Source: Dipteris shenzhenensis (Eukaryota > Polypodiophyta > Polypodiopsida > Gleicheniales). Taken from it: a stretch of 64,000 bases of DNA. A program made the position numbers and the translations under genes. The stretch lies in assembly GCA_047967505.1 (NCBI GenBank), contig CM106540.1. The stretch is one strand, 5' to 3'. Below the pieces are notes generated by a model. That model saw only the letters and a program-made list of their open reading frames with translations. It searched no databases and was not told the origin of the DNA. How positions within the stretch are numbered: the stretch's first letter is position 1; the number at the start of each line of letters is the position of its first letter. Positions 41,690 to 52,444 of the stretch are shown here, piece by piece.

Positions 41690-43092
41690 CACTGAGCTAG
41701 TTTAGGACAGACACATAATTGGTGTCTAACTTGTACAAGCTTGATGTTTCGACGACCAAGCTAGTTTAGGACAATCACACTACTAATTAAACTACAAAGC
41801 AAAACAATTTCAACCACCAAGCTGGTTTAGTATAGACACATAACTGGTGTCTGCTACTGACCTATACCGAGCTGGTTTAGTATATAGACACATAACTAGT
41901 GTCTACTGCTAATTGTACTGAGCTAGTTTAGTATAGACACATAACTGGTGTCTGTTGACCTATACCGGGCTGGTTCAAGACAATTACATAACTAATTAAA
42001 CTAATCAAGCTACTAGAAAACAAAATAATTAAACGACAATAACATTAACCAACTGAATTATATATTGTTGTTCCAACCACCAGGATGGCTTTAGACGTCA
42101 CTGTCCAAACATGACCCAAACTAGCCTAGAAATTAAACTAAACTAATTTAACTACTAGTAAAATTCAACCATCGGTCTAGTCATCAATTATTTCAGTTGC
42201 AAAATATATTTATGTTTATTTTCTATTCAACCATGCCACTTCAGGACAATCACATAACTCTTGTTTGACCTAAACCAGCTTGGTGATATTCTACATGTTC
42301 CAACCACCGAGCTGCTTTAGGACAATCACATAAGTTCAAGGAAGCCCAATTTGGGAATTGACTAGTATATGACTCAAAACATCCTACCAACAATTAAGCT
42401 TAAATAAATAAACTTCTAGGACAGACAACAATTTCAACCAACCACCAGGCCGGTCATCAATTATTTCTATTTGTGTAATATATTTTTATTTCAACCACAC
42501 TAGTTTAGGACAATCACATAACTCTTGCTTCACTTGAACCAGCTTGGTGATATTTCCACGATGTTCCAACCATTAAGCTAGTTTAAGATAATCGCATTAA
42601 GTCCAAGCCCCGGTTTAGAAATTAACTAGTGTATTACCCGAACCAGCCCAAATATTATCTGGTATATTACCTGAACCAATCCAAAAATTAAACTTAACAA
42701 ATATTTAACTACTAGGAAACACAACTATTTCAACCCTTGCTAGTCATTAGTTACACAATAACAAAATATTTTCGATAATATATTTCTATTTCAACCACGT
42801 TGGTTTAGTACAGTCATGTAACTCCTATTTGACCTGAACAAGCTTGATGATATTTCCATGATTTTCTAACCATCGAGCTAGTTTAGGACAATCACAGTAA
42901 GTCCAAGCTAGCCTAGTTTAGAAATTAAATTCTAAAACTCAATCACATACAATCATCAAGCTGGTGAAATATAATACTATTCAACTATCACAATAAGTCC
43001 AAGCCATCCCAATTTAGAAATTAAGTTAAAATTTTAAATTATTTCAAAACTCATTCATATACAACCACCGGGCTGGTTTAGGCAACCATTGA
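41690..43092. repeat. Tandem/interspersed array of a GAGCTGGTTTAGGACAATCACATAA unit
   Basis: At least fifteen variants of CAACCACCGAGCTGGTTTAG followed by GACAATCACATAACT, plus TTAGTATAGACACATAACTGG forms, occur in 1.4 kb with spacings of about 60-130 bp. The core AACCACCGAGCTGGTTT is an imperfect palindrome. Between units, TAATTAAACTA and AAACAATTTCAACCAC words recur. No open frame of note. Confidence 0.8.
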
Positions 43093-43410
43093 CCTACGTT
43101 GTATCAAGCACGTGTATGATGTGCTCATCCCAATTCTTGCATCTTGTCCACTTTTTGCATATGTCCTTCTTATTTGGAGAAATTCTCATATTCTTGTGCT
43201 AGAATGTTGCCACTTGATCAATAACTTTTGCATTTAGGTTGTCTCTCTTTTCTTGCATTCTATTGAAGCCAAAATACTTCTCCTGCATTACTTCCACTCT
43301 GTATCCATCCGCTACCCCACTAAAGCCATGTTGGTCCTTCTGATTGACAATATATTTGACATTGTGCATCTAAATCATTTCTCCTTTGTTTTAAAGGATT
43401 GATAAAGTGA

Positions 43411-43414
<4 letters not shown>

Positions 43415-43469
<55 letters not shown>
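43415..43469. repeat. (GA)n microsatellite
   Basis: About 27 uninterrupted GA dinucleotides. Confidence 0.95.
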
Positions 43470-43471
<2 letters not shown>

Positions 43472-43539
43472 TGCACATGGTATAGTTACCTGTACACTAT
43501 ATTGTATTGATCATAAGCATGAATATATACTTGAGTACC

Positions 43540-43569
43540 CCTTAGGTTTAGGGTTAGGATTAGGGTAGG
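43540..43569 (+). repeat. Short degenerate telomere-like stretch
   Basis: CTTAGGTTTAGGGTTAGG and ATTAGGGTAGG occur together, with one exact TTTAGGG (the plant telomere unit) and near-variants. At about 30 bp it is too short to be a telomere, and it may be an interstitial remnant or chance. Confidence 0.4.
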
Positions 43570-45450
43570 ATTTTCCTTAAACATAAACATGAATCAATAC
43601 AACACAAACGTGCAATTTATACTATCCTCAACACCCCCTCTTAAATTTCACTGGGTAAGTAGAGGGTGCATGTATAAGAGCTTTTTTGTGGATTTTGTTT
43701 GGTGCATATGATAGCATCCAAAATTGGAAAGAAATCAAAGTTGTATGTGCATGTGTGAGCACAGTGACTATGTAGTGGAAGCATGGAAATTGAGTACAAC
43801 TTATGATCCTATACATAAATGTGCATTTCCTTCTCTTCAGTTGTGGGTCATCCTTCACCTTTGGGAATAAAAACCCAAAAGGTAGACCGAAGGGAAGAGG
43901 GAGGAAAGATGTAAAAAGTAAAGTCCAAGATGGATCAAAGACTTGGGCAATCAAAAGATGATTGTGTGGAGAAGTGTGTGTATGGCTGCATGCTAACCAT
44001 CTCAAAGCTGACATGTCATCTGTCATCGTGGATTGTGTAGTAGAGTGGGGACTGAGCCGATGGTGATATGTCTTGAAGAATGATATGTTGACCTGTACTA
44101 CTCATGGAAACCATGTCCAAGATATGCTTTGTGTCAGAGATGAAGGCATAAGCATGGATACTGGAATGGAATCACCTGATGAGCTAAATGCACTGTGGCA
44201 TGTATCTCTGCATGCTATAGAAAATATGCGTGCCTCATATAGAGGACTTACCTGAACTTATCTCTTGCTACATGTCACCATCTGATGTGACAGTGAATGG
44301 AGTCAAGATCCATGCATGAATGTGATGGTTGTACATCACTAGAATCAGGTTGTGCTAATGTAGATGGGAATCCTCATGCTGAGGGGCCTACTATCAAATG
44401 TGTTTCATGCTAAGCGCTTACCGACAAATGTGCATGATTCAAAAGTGTGGGCTGATCCATGCTAATGCGTGGTGCATCTGAATTTGATCTCTCAAGACCA
44501 ATGAGGCTCGAGTCACTGTCGTAAACCGATACATACCATGTGGCAACAATGAATGGTCAAAGTAGGCTCTCTTTCCACTCATGGATCTCATCTGGAGTCA
44601 TGATTGGTGTATCATCAACTACGTGATGTGGATAACTCCATGCTAGAGGCATTCTGGTGCTTTGTACAATAGGCTTACCCATGTACCAATGAGAGTGTCT
44701 ACCCCATGAGAGCACTATATGAGAGCTACCACTTGGGACTTACTCTAAAATATCAAAACCAAGTCATGGTAACGTGTCAAATATCAAGCTTGTAAAATGA
44801 AGATGACAACTAAGTGTCGAGAGTAGCCAAGAGGCTATACAAGGTTGATGGGGATATGTGCAGGAACCAATGCCAAAAAATGGTCAATGAATATGACCAT
44901 ACATGGGTGGCATGTGTGCATGCAAGAAAAATGCAACAATCCTGATTCCGAGGAAGATAATTATGCCAAGTGCCACACTAAAGTGTTGAACTGCCAAGTG
45001 CCAAGAGACTGAGCTGGTGTCAGATGTGTGAGTGTGTACATCAATGATATATCCAAAGGGACTGATGCCAATGGGAAGTAATCAAGTAATATGGCAATGG
45101 CTTCCTTGAGTCTTTGCTTGGTGGAGTTGGATCTCCTCTATGGTTGTGCTATTCTATAGATAGACTACATGTCGAAGTGCAAAATATAAAAATTTAATTT
45201 TATTTGGATTTAACTTATGTGTTGGGTAGATTGCAGTGGATCAAGAGGTGGTTCCGATGATGAGGAATGGATGATGCTAACTTGTGGAAAAGTCAAATAG
45301 TAGATTTGAGGTGCTTAGTGCATAGAGCATGATCTAGCGATTATTTTTGCTTTTTGGATCCCTCCAAATTCCACGTGGATCAAAAGTTATGACTCACAAA
45401 AGGATGGCCAAACTTTGATCCCAAGAGAGTGATCAAAATGATGATGTAGG
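43570..45450. other. Unassigned DNA
   Basis: Nothing is supported. The minus-strand 132-codon frame 43628-44026 has no recognised domain. Confidence 0.45.
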
Positions 45451-45530
45451 AGCAATGATATGGCACTGTGTGTCACATGTTGCTTACAAAATAGTGCCTT
45501 TGTGGCACTCAATGCTTAGGGGGCACTGTC

Positions 45531-45850
45531 ATGATTGTAGAGGAGCCAATGTCCATAATTTGGCAATTTATACATCAATTTGTTTCTCATTTCCACTTGC
45601 TTGGATTACAAACAAGCAAGACAAAGTCCACCTTGCAACTTCCCACCTTACAGGGGGAAGGCAGTCAGGTAGTGGCAGCATTTGCCGATCAGTATACAGG
45701 CGAAACCAAGATGAAGCAACTCATATGAGGTTTGGATGCAAACATCAGGTTTCCCGTTTGGAATTTTGACCCCGTCACTTATGAGCAGGCATTGTCCCTT
45801 ACACAAAATCAAGAGATGATGAACAGGGAAAGTCGAAGTAGGTCTAATCT
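45531..45850 (+). pseudogene. Gypsy gag fragment
   Basis: Across a shift the plus strand gives FADQYTGETKMKQLI and then IRFPVWNFDPVTYEQALSL. The pattern of F--GL---IR--V----P-TYEEAL-LA is the conserved C-terminal part of Ty3/gypsy gag. No zinc knuckle was found after it, so the region between gag and RT is probably deleted. Confidence 0.6.
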
Positions 45851-45934
45851 AGTGCCAAAGCCCTGAAGCAATCTACAACCCTAGTGGGTAAAGGCAACCA
45901 GCAAAAGGACAATCAGAAGAAAGACCATGGTCCA

Positions 45935-46905
45935 CACCTTTGAAGCTGACATTCCAAAGATAGCTTTTAAGATAGAGTGGGCTCACTATGAGTTCATAGT
46001 TATGCCTTTTGGACTCAAGAATGCACGTCAACCTTCAATAAAATGATGTTGAGGGTATCTGAGTTGCATATTGGTAAGTCCCTATTCCTCTTTCTTGGTG
46101 AGACCCTTATTTTTTTTGCAACAACTGAGTAGCATGTGCAAAATGTGAGGAATGATCTTCAAGTTTGCACTATAATCAACTATATATAAATGCAAAGAAG
46201 GGTGAGTTTGGGCTCAAAGAAATCCATTATCTAGTCTATATTATAAGTGAAGATGGCATTAGTTTGGATTCAGAAAAAATTAAAGCTATTACGGATTGGG
46301 CCATCCCTACTACAGCCTAGGAGATTTGATCCTATGGGGCTTTGCTAGGCCTATAGTTCACATATGGACAAGTTCTCCACAAGTGCAACACCTCTTATAG
46401 ACCTCCTTAAGGGAGTGAAAACAAAGAAGCAAAAGATATTAGCTATAGGTCCAGCATCAAATGCATTTCATGATCTTCAAAAGTTTGCCACCATCGCTCC
46501 CGTTCTAAAGTTAGCATCTTAAGATGATCCTTTTCTGGTTATCACCACCCGCCGATGCTAGTAATGTGGCCATTGGAGCAGTACTAGAGCAAGAAAACCG
46601 GCCAATGGCATCTTATAGCAGAAAATGATGCTGCCAAAAAGAACTATTCAGTCTATGGCAGGGAACTGCTTGGGGTGATTCAAGCACTTAAGCATTAGAA
46701 GCCCTTCCTCTACGGTTAGACTTTCATAGTCAAGATAGATCATCAAACACTCAAATGGCTTCAAATATGCCTATTTTGCAATGGAGTGAACAACAACCTT
46801 GATGGAGTCATATTTTTCAACATTTTGGGGGTATGATCGAATATGTCCCTAGGGAGAACAACCCCATCGTTTGCCAATGCCCTTAGTAGGAAGACATCCA
46901 TCTAG
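45935..46905 (+). pseudogene. Gypsy reverse transcriptase C-terminal part and RNase H
   Basis: It starts with [20 protein letters not shown], the RT block corresponding to F-T--GHYE--VMPFGL. The catalytic YIDD that should follow is not recognisable. In later frames are SEDGISLDSEKIKAI (connection domain), then the RNase H region: TDASN-equivalent ADASNVAIGAVLEQE, SYSRK, LLGVIQALKH, FLYG, DHQTLKWLQ and MIEYVPRENNPIV. At least six stops and shifts occur. The pattern is unambiguous for Ty3/gypsy RT/RNase H. Confidence 0.88.
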
Positions 46906-46923
46906 ACTATCTAGGGTTCCATT

Positions 46924-48060
46924 GTGCTGGAGATTCAGGGAAAGGACTTAGATAGCATGAAGGCACAATATGCAGATTCAGTGGATTTTGGAACCCAATA
47001 TGAGTTGGTCACACGATTACATCTTGGCCATTATTCTCTACAAGATGGGTGGTTGTTTTACAAGAATAGGCTTTGTGTGCTTACAAACAAAAGACAAGCA
47101 TTACTTCATGATGCGCATGACTCCCTTGCAGAAGGCCATTGCGGCATTAATGGCACCTTGGAAAATCTTGAGCGTGTATTTTATTGGCCAAAGATGAGGA
47201 AAGGATGTGTATATGTATGTGAATGTTGTTAGATCTACCAAAAAGTAAAAGCATCTCATAAGAAAGCAACAGGGTTACTTATGCCTCTACCTATCCCCAA
47301 AGGTCTATTTCAAAATATTCCTCAACTTTGTGGGACCACCACTTCTAGCCTTTGTAGGTGCACATAATACTTAGTGTTTGACCATCATTGATCATTTCAA
47401 CAAGTTTTACATGCTTATACCTTGCAAGAAGATGGCCATGGAAGAGGATGTCATTCGACTTCTTACTAGATAATGGGCGGGCTGCCATGGACTATTACCT
47501 CCAACAAGGACCCTAAGCTCACATACGAGTTATGGTGGGCCCTATTCGAGAATTTTAGCACCAAGCTACAGCTTTCTAGTGCATTCTATCCACATTTAGA
47601 TGGGCAAACAGAGAAATATAATGGAATGGCATTTGATGTTCGCAAATCTTATTATCATGGTGCTCAAAACAAATGGGAACAATATCTCCCTTTCATGCAG
47701 GCAATCTTCAATGATACATACTCCTCCAGCATTGGTCGTACTCCATATGAAGCAGCATTTGATCAGAGGTTTTCTTCATTATTAACTCGCATGATTTTTC
47801 CTTCATTAGAGCTAACAAGACAACAGAAAGGATGGATGAGATTGCAGAGGCAGAAGGCACAGGAATCATATACGCACCAGGCCAATAAGTCTCGAAGAGA
47901 TGTTCATTATAAAGAAGGGGATTGGACATATCTATGCATTATCAAGCAAAGGTTAAAACAAGTCGGCGAGTGATTCCCTGAGTTATCATTCTGTAGTTTT
48001 GGATCATTTCCCATTATTAAGAAGATCAATGACGTCTTCATGAAGTGAGGATTGCCCAGG
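46924..48060 (+). pseudogene. Gypsy integrase
   Basis: The first frame (46924-47232) has HDAHDSLAEGHCGINGT and RVFYWPKM, the H-H part of the HHCC zinc finger with the FYWP motif, followed by CVYVCECC then TAG. 47473-47973 (166 codons) carries the integrase core end: GLPWTITSNKDPKLT (second Asp region, SNKDP for SDRDP), the LQLSSAFYPHLDGQTEK segment with the catalytic Glu in GQTE, YLPFMQAIFND, and GRTPYEAAF. 47340-47440 contains the first Asp region in damaged form. 48060-48180 has weak resemblance to the C-terminal HNVF-VS-LK and EPE-IL segments. No chromodomain is retained. Confidence 0.88.
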
Positions 48061-48209
48061 AGTTGGACCATGCACAACATCTTTCGTGTCTCTTGGTTGA
48101 AGCCATATATTAGACCAACACTCAGTCAAGTTGCCAATAAGCTACATCTAGAGGTGATCAATGATGCCGAAGTTATTGAGCTAGAGCAGATTCTTGGCTG
48201 ACTTGTCAA

Positions 48210-48900
48210 TCTTTGACCAAACCAGCCTAGCCCCACCCTATATAAAGGACTCCTTGGGTCCTTATTTGGGCATTAAGTTGTCCATAATTCAGGAGCATTT
48301 CTAGCCCCCTCTGCCTCACTTTTCCTTGCACACAGCCACACCCAATTAGCACACATACTAGCAACCATTCACAACTAGCCAAGGGAGAGAAGCACAACAA
48401 AAGAGCCAGGATTTGAGCTTCCTCACTAAAGGATTTTGGCACACTATTTCAACAGCCAGTTTAGCACAACAATCCATAGTTTTTAGCAAATATTTCTCTC
48501 ATATTATCTCAATCTTTCCATGTAGTTTTCTCACATCTCTTACTCCATGTTCACTCTCTCTCAGCCCCTCCACAACTTTGGACAGTAGATCGCAGAAGCG
48601 GCCTTCACCCCATCGGTGTGGACAGCATTGAGGCCACGATCGGGGTTGAAGTTGTTCTTTGGAGTTGGGTTTGCGCTAGGGTGCATGATGCTTCTTCGAG
48701 CTATGGTTCCAATGCTCATGAGAGTGTTTTTCTATTGTATCAGCTCTCCAAAAGTAAAGCAAATCCCTCCCTATATTTGGGAGAGGGGGCCTTAGTGGGT
48801 ATAGGGACCCAATCACTTGTGACTCTATTCTCTAGCTCTCTACCTCTGCCTCCTTTCACTCTACTTGTGGTGCATTTCAAGACACCTGGTTAAAGGTTTA
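48210..48900 (+). repeat. LTR-like segment after the gypsy integrase
   Basis: TATATAAAGGAC at 48239 is a good TATA box, followed by about 650 bp with CT-rich leader-like DNA. A position just after the integrase end is where a 3' LTR would be. I cannot define both ends and find no 5' copy, so this is inferred from position and composition. Confidence 0.4.
48239..48246 (+). promoter_or_regulatory. Candidate TATA box
   Basis: CCCTATATAAAGGACTCC is a strong plant TATA context within the presumed gypsy LTR. Confidence 0.45.
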
Positions 48901-49660
48901 AAGAAGGTCTTGCTACATTATACACAATCTTATCCCATTGCATGTTACAAATCAATTTTTAATTGGGTAGTTCTCAAGCTCACAAGTTAAGTCCAAAGAT
49001 TTTCTAAGGCAATTTTTTGAAAAGAGATAAATGAGGGCATCTACATTAAGCTCAAAATGAAGATCGAACCATTAATTGGCCACTGATCAAACCATACTCT
49101 GGTGTGGAATGGAATATCCAAGACACAATGATCTGAGCACTTCAGCAGCATGAGCAAATAATGCGTGGCAACATTGATCACTTCTTCGCCTAAGTGCTAT
49201 ATTCTGTAGAACATTGTAATTCATTCTGAAGGTCCCATGTTACCTCAATACCCATTTGCCTCCACTCAATTTCAATCCTAATGAACGGGTTGATGCTCAG
49301 ATTACAAGCTGACTCTATCAAAGAGTGATCTTCTTAGAAGCACGCCACATATCTCTATTCGAACAAATGGTGGATACAGGCTACCTGGAAACTGAGCAAA
49401 AATTGTATGGTGCCAAGGCTTTACAGTAGGATCGACTGGCACAACACAAGTTCCACAGCCACTGGACTAAAGGTATGGCAATCTAGGTATGTACTTGCAA
49501 TAAGCCATAACTCGAGCACGGGTAATAAAATGGATCCGAGAGTATGTTGTCTCTGTGCCAACATGGACTTAGGTAGAACAAAATATGTGTGTAGAGTAGC
49601 GGCAAAGCTCCACTTGTACTTGCATAAGGCTAGAAATAATCCCTCTTAGAAATCCAACTT
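48901..49660. other. Unassigned DNA
   Basis: No gene was recognised. It lies between the gypsy remnant and the minisatellite. Confidence 0.45.
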
Positions 49661-49664
49661 GCAT

Positions 49665-50015
49665 GTTCTACATGCAAGTTCTACATACAATTCTTGCATG
49701 CGAGTTCTACATGCGAGTTCTACATGCAACTCCTACATGCAACTCCTACATGCAAGTTCTACATGCAAGTTCTACATATGATTCCTACATGCGAGTTCTA
49801 CATGCAACTCCTACATGCAACTCCTACATGCAAGTTCTACATACAACTCCTACACACGAGTTCTACATGTGAGTTCTACATGCAACTCCTACATGCGAGT
49901 TCTACATGCAACTCCTACATGCGAGTTCTACATGCGAGTTCTACATGCCAATCCTACATGCAACTCCTACATGCGAGTTCTACATGCAACTTCTATATGC
50001 AAGTTCTACATGTAG
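49665..50015. repeat. 13-bp minisatellite, 27 units
   Basis: 27 head-to-tail units of exactly 13 bp, mostly GTTCTACATGCAA, GTTCTACATGCGA, CTCCTACATGCAA and CTCCTACATGCGA. No indel breaks the phase over 351 bp. Since 13 is not a multiple of 3, every forward frame reads the same 13-residue periodic peptide (EFYMQLLHATPTC type), and all three are open. That explains the overlapping frames at 49663-50083. On the reverse strand TAG occurs within each unit. A diverged TCTACATG-AGAGAGAGAA pair follows at 50004 and 50035. Confidence 0.97.
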
Positions 50016-50239
50016 AGAGAGAATGTCTTACAATTTCTACATGCAGAGAGAGAAGCTCTCCAACTTGTATCAATACCCCATAATGGAATGAAGCCCACAC
50101 TCTTTGGGGCATTGTGTTGAGTTCTACTTTGGTATTCCAAGCAATTGTCTCAAGTGTCCATGCTTCCTTGCACTCCATGTCCAAAAGCATGTCCTAACCT
50201 TACAACTCCTTTTCCCCTCTCCTCCACCCTTGCAACCCA

Positions 50240-50396
50240 TCTTCTCCCTCTCCTCCTCCCTCCTCCTCCTCCCTTCTCCTCCTCCCTCCTCCTCCTCCTC
50301 CCCCCCCTCCTCCTCCCTTCCTCCTCCTCCCCCCTCCTCCTTCTCCTCCCTTCTTCTCCTCCCTCCTCCTCCTCCCTCCTCTCTCTTCTTTTCCCC
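50240..50396. repeat. 157-nt pure pyrimidine tract (CCT/TCC-rich)
   Basis: Every base from 50240 to 50396 on the plus strand is C or T, mostly as CCT/TCC triplets with C-runs. The complement is a pure purine strand. The Ser/Pro/Leu-rich plus frames and Glu/Arg/Gly-rich minus frames here are artefacts of it. Confidence 0.97.
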
Positions 50397-50512
50397 ATGC
50401 TCTTACACCTTCTTCCTCTCCCACTCCTATGCTCCCCCTAAACCCTTAGTTCCTTAACCCTTAACCTCCATGATCTATAAGGGAGATGAGTTCTCCACCA
50501 TGTACTCTACCC

Positions 50513-50645
50513 TTAACCTTGGAACCTCTTCTAAACCTTGGAACCTCTCTATAAACCTTGACCTCCTTCTAACCTTGGAACCTATTCTAAACCTTGGAAC
50601 CTCCTTCTAAGCCTTGGAACCTCCTTCTAACCCTTAAACTCATCT
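50513..50645. repeat. Short tandem repeat (AACCTTGGAACCTCCTTCT)
   Basis: About six imperfect copies of a 19-25 bp unit, TAAACCTTGGAACCTCCTTC, with length variation. Confidence 0.85.
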
Positions 50646-51235
50646 TAAACCCTGCAACCCCCAATGAAGATGAAAGCCTTCATTACCTCAACCATGATGA
50701 TACACGTTCCTTTTACACATTGATGCACTATGTTTGCTTACCACACTTAAGCCTACATCTCTCACCGGCTATGAGACATAAGAGTAAGAAAGCTTTACCA
50801 ACATCATCTAATGGTGCGAGAGGTACACATGGATTTGAAAGCATCCACAAACTTTGCACATGCTATAAACAGTAAGAAAGTAAAGAGTAATGGATACTAA
50901 AGGAAAGACTATAAAAGCATGAGGTTGCTACAATGAGGGTGGAGAAAGTGGGACAATTCCTACATGGCTCTCTTCAGAGAGCTTCTTTGACTGAGGTACA
51001 TCAAGGATCCAAGACATCAATGCATAATTTATCTATAAAGGTTTCTCTACCGGGGATTTATCTCTAACTCCATGCAATCTCTATGGTCCCTCATCCATGA
51101 GCCATTGGAAAGGGAATTTTGCCTCTCCAAAATCTCACAATGTGTCTACCAACCACTTAGGAACACAATATGAACCTTCAACCTCCTCTTGCTATGGTGG
51201 CTCATCATCAACCTTTGGAGCATCTTCTTTTACCT
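50646..51235. other. Unassigned DNA
   Basis: Nothing was recognised. The plus frame 50594-50875 has no domain. Confidence 0.4.
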
Positions 51236-51239
51236 ACTG

Positions 51240-52110
51240 AGGCTTAGTGGGAGGAATAAGAGCTTGGGATGGATCCTGAAAGTCACCTCGCTCTCCAAGA
51301 ACCGGGGGCTTTACAACTATAGAATCTGATAGTTGCTCATCAAAAATGACCTCCTTGCAGACAAAAACACCTCTTCCCTCACACGTTCATATAACTTGTA
51401 AACTTTTGATAGTGTTGTATCCCACAAAGACAAGATTTCGGAATTTGGAATCTAGCTTTCCCCTTCTTCTTCAAAACATAAACATAGGCATCATAGCCAA
51501 ACACATGGAAGTAGGACACATCTAGCTTCTTACCAAAGTATGCTTGAAAAGAAGTTACCTTTGGAATAGTAGTCATTGGAGAATGGTTGAGGGTATGGAT
51601 TTTTGTCACCACTGCCTCTCCCCACAGAGAATCGAGGTCATGATGCTCCAACATCATCCTCACCATCTACACGATAGGTCTCTACCACTCCATTTGCCTT
51701 GTATTTGCAAGCTTCCTCTTGATGTCCCTTCTCTTCTCAAAATTTTTCAAAAGCATTGGAATAGAATTCTCCACCTTTGTCAACCTAACGAATCTTTATT
51801 GATGACAATCTAGGTTTTGTCTCAACCAAAGATACCATTCTCTGAAACATACAAAAAATACGTCCTTCTAAGGTAGGAAGTACACACCTAGGTAAACATG
51901 CTATACTCATCAACCAATAGCATAAAATAGAGAGCTCCTACTAGAGTAGGGGTCTGCACAGGTCTACAAAGATCCATGTGAACTGTCTCTAGAGGTTGTG
52001 AAGCCTACCTAGTGGTCTCCTTTGGAATGACCTCCCTGAGCTACTTTTCACAAATCCAAGAGCTACAACATCCTTGCTTGTTACCCACATTAGGCAAGCC
52101 ATCCACCATG
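51240..52110 (-). pseudogene. Ty1/copia integrase fragment
   Basis: Read on the minus strand from 52100: a DLC-P block (ETVHMDLCRPVQTPT), then YFMLLVDEYS (counterpart of YF---IDDYSR), then VDKGGEFYSNAFEKF (counterpart of SD-GGEF----F), then ANGVVE (counterpart of QNGV-E), then 51666-51379 with LWGEAVVTKIHTLNHSP, the VTSFQAYFGKKLDVSYFHVFG block and IPKSC. This is a copia integrase core and post-core region in correct order, with frameshifts. It is not closely similar to A/B. No RT or LTR accompanies it. Confidence 0.85.
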
Positions 52111-52179
52111 TGTTCCCGAAGCACCACCATAGCACATCTATATTTAAGTAATCATCATGAAAATGCCATAAGTCATCAA

Positions 52180-52441
52180 GAGGGGTACTAATAATAGAAG
52201 AGAAAGTGGAGAGCCATCCATCCCAAACAACTTTGCTAGTGACTGTCACGTTTTGCCACAAAGTCTTCCTCAAATTTGACACACTTGCCAGTTTTACAAC
52301 TGACACAATAGAGGGATACCAATAATAGAAGAAGAGTGGAGAGCCATCCATCCCAAACAACTTTGCTGGTGACTGTCATGTTTTGCCACAAAATCTTCCT
52401 CAAATTCGACACACTTGCCAGTTTTACAACTGACACAGCAA
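52180..52441. repeat. Tandem duplication, 131-bp period
   Basis: GAGGGGTACTAATAATAGAAG at 52180 and GAGGGATACCAATAATAGAAG at 52311 start two copies with few differences (for example GTCACGTTTTG versus GTCATGTTTTG). It directly adjoins the copia integrase fragment on its N-terminal side, so it may be duplicated element sequence. Confidence 0.92.
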
Positions 52442-52444
52442 ATT

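Larger units (their letters stand above)
45455..48200 (+). mobile_element. Decayed Ty3/gypsy retrotransposon
   Basis: Fragments of gag, RT, RNase H and integrase appear in that order on the plus strand, which is the gypsy order (integrase last). Protease and the first half of RT are missing between gag (ends about 45850) and RT (starts about 45935). Stops and shifts occur throughout. No 5' LTR was identified. A TATA-bearing LTR-like segment follows at 48210. Confidence 0.88.

Noticed and set aside
41690-43092. CRISPR-like array of repeats and spacers
   Set aside because: Units vary in length and sequence, spacers are themselves repetitive, no cas genes exist and the window is plant DNA.
43540-43569. 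Chromosome end / telomere
   Set aside because: Only one exact TTTAGGG and about 30 bp of similarity, with ordinary sequence on both sides.
49663-50091. Several overlapping open frames encoding a 13-residue repeat protein
   Set aside because: All forward frames are open because each 13-bp unit lacks stops in every phase. No start context, promoter or flanking coding sequence supports a protein.
50104-50457. Ser/Pro/Leu-rich plus frames and Glu/Gly/Arg-rich minus frames
   Set aside because: Composition artefact of the 157-nt pyrimidine tract.
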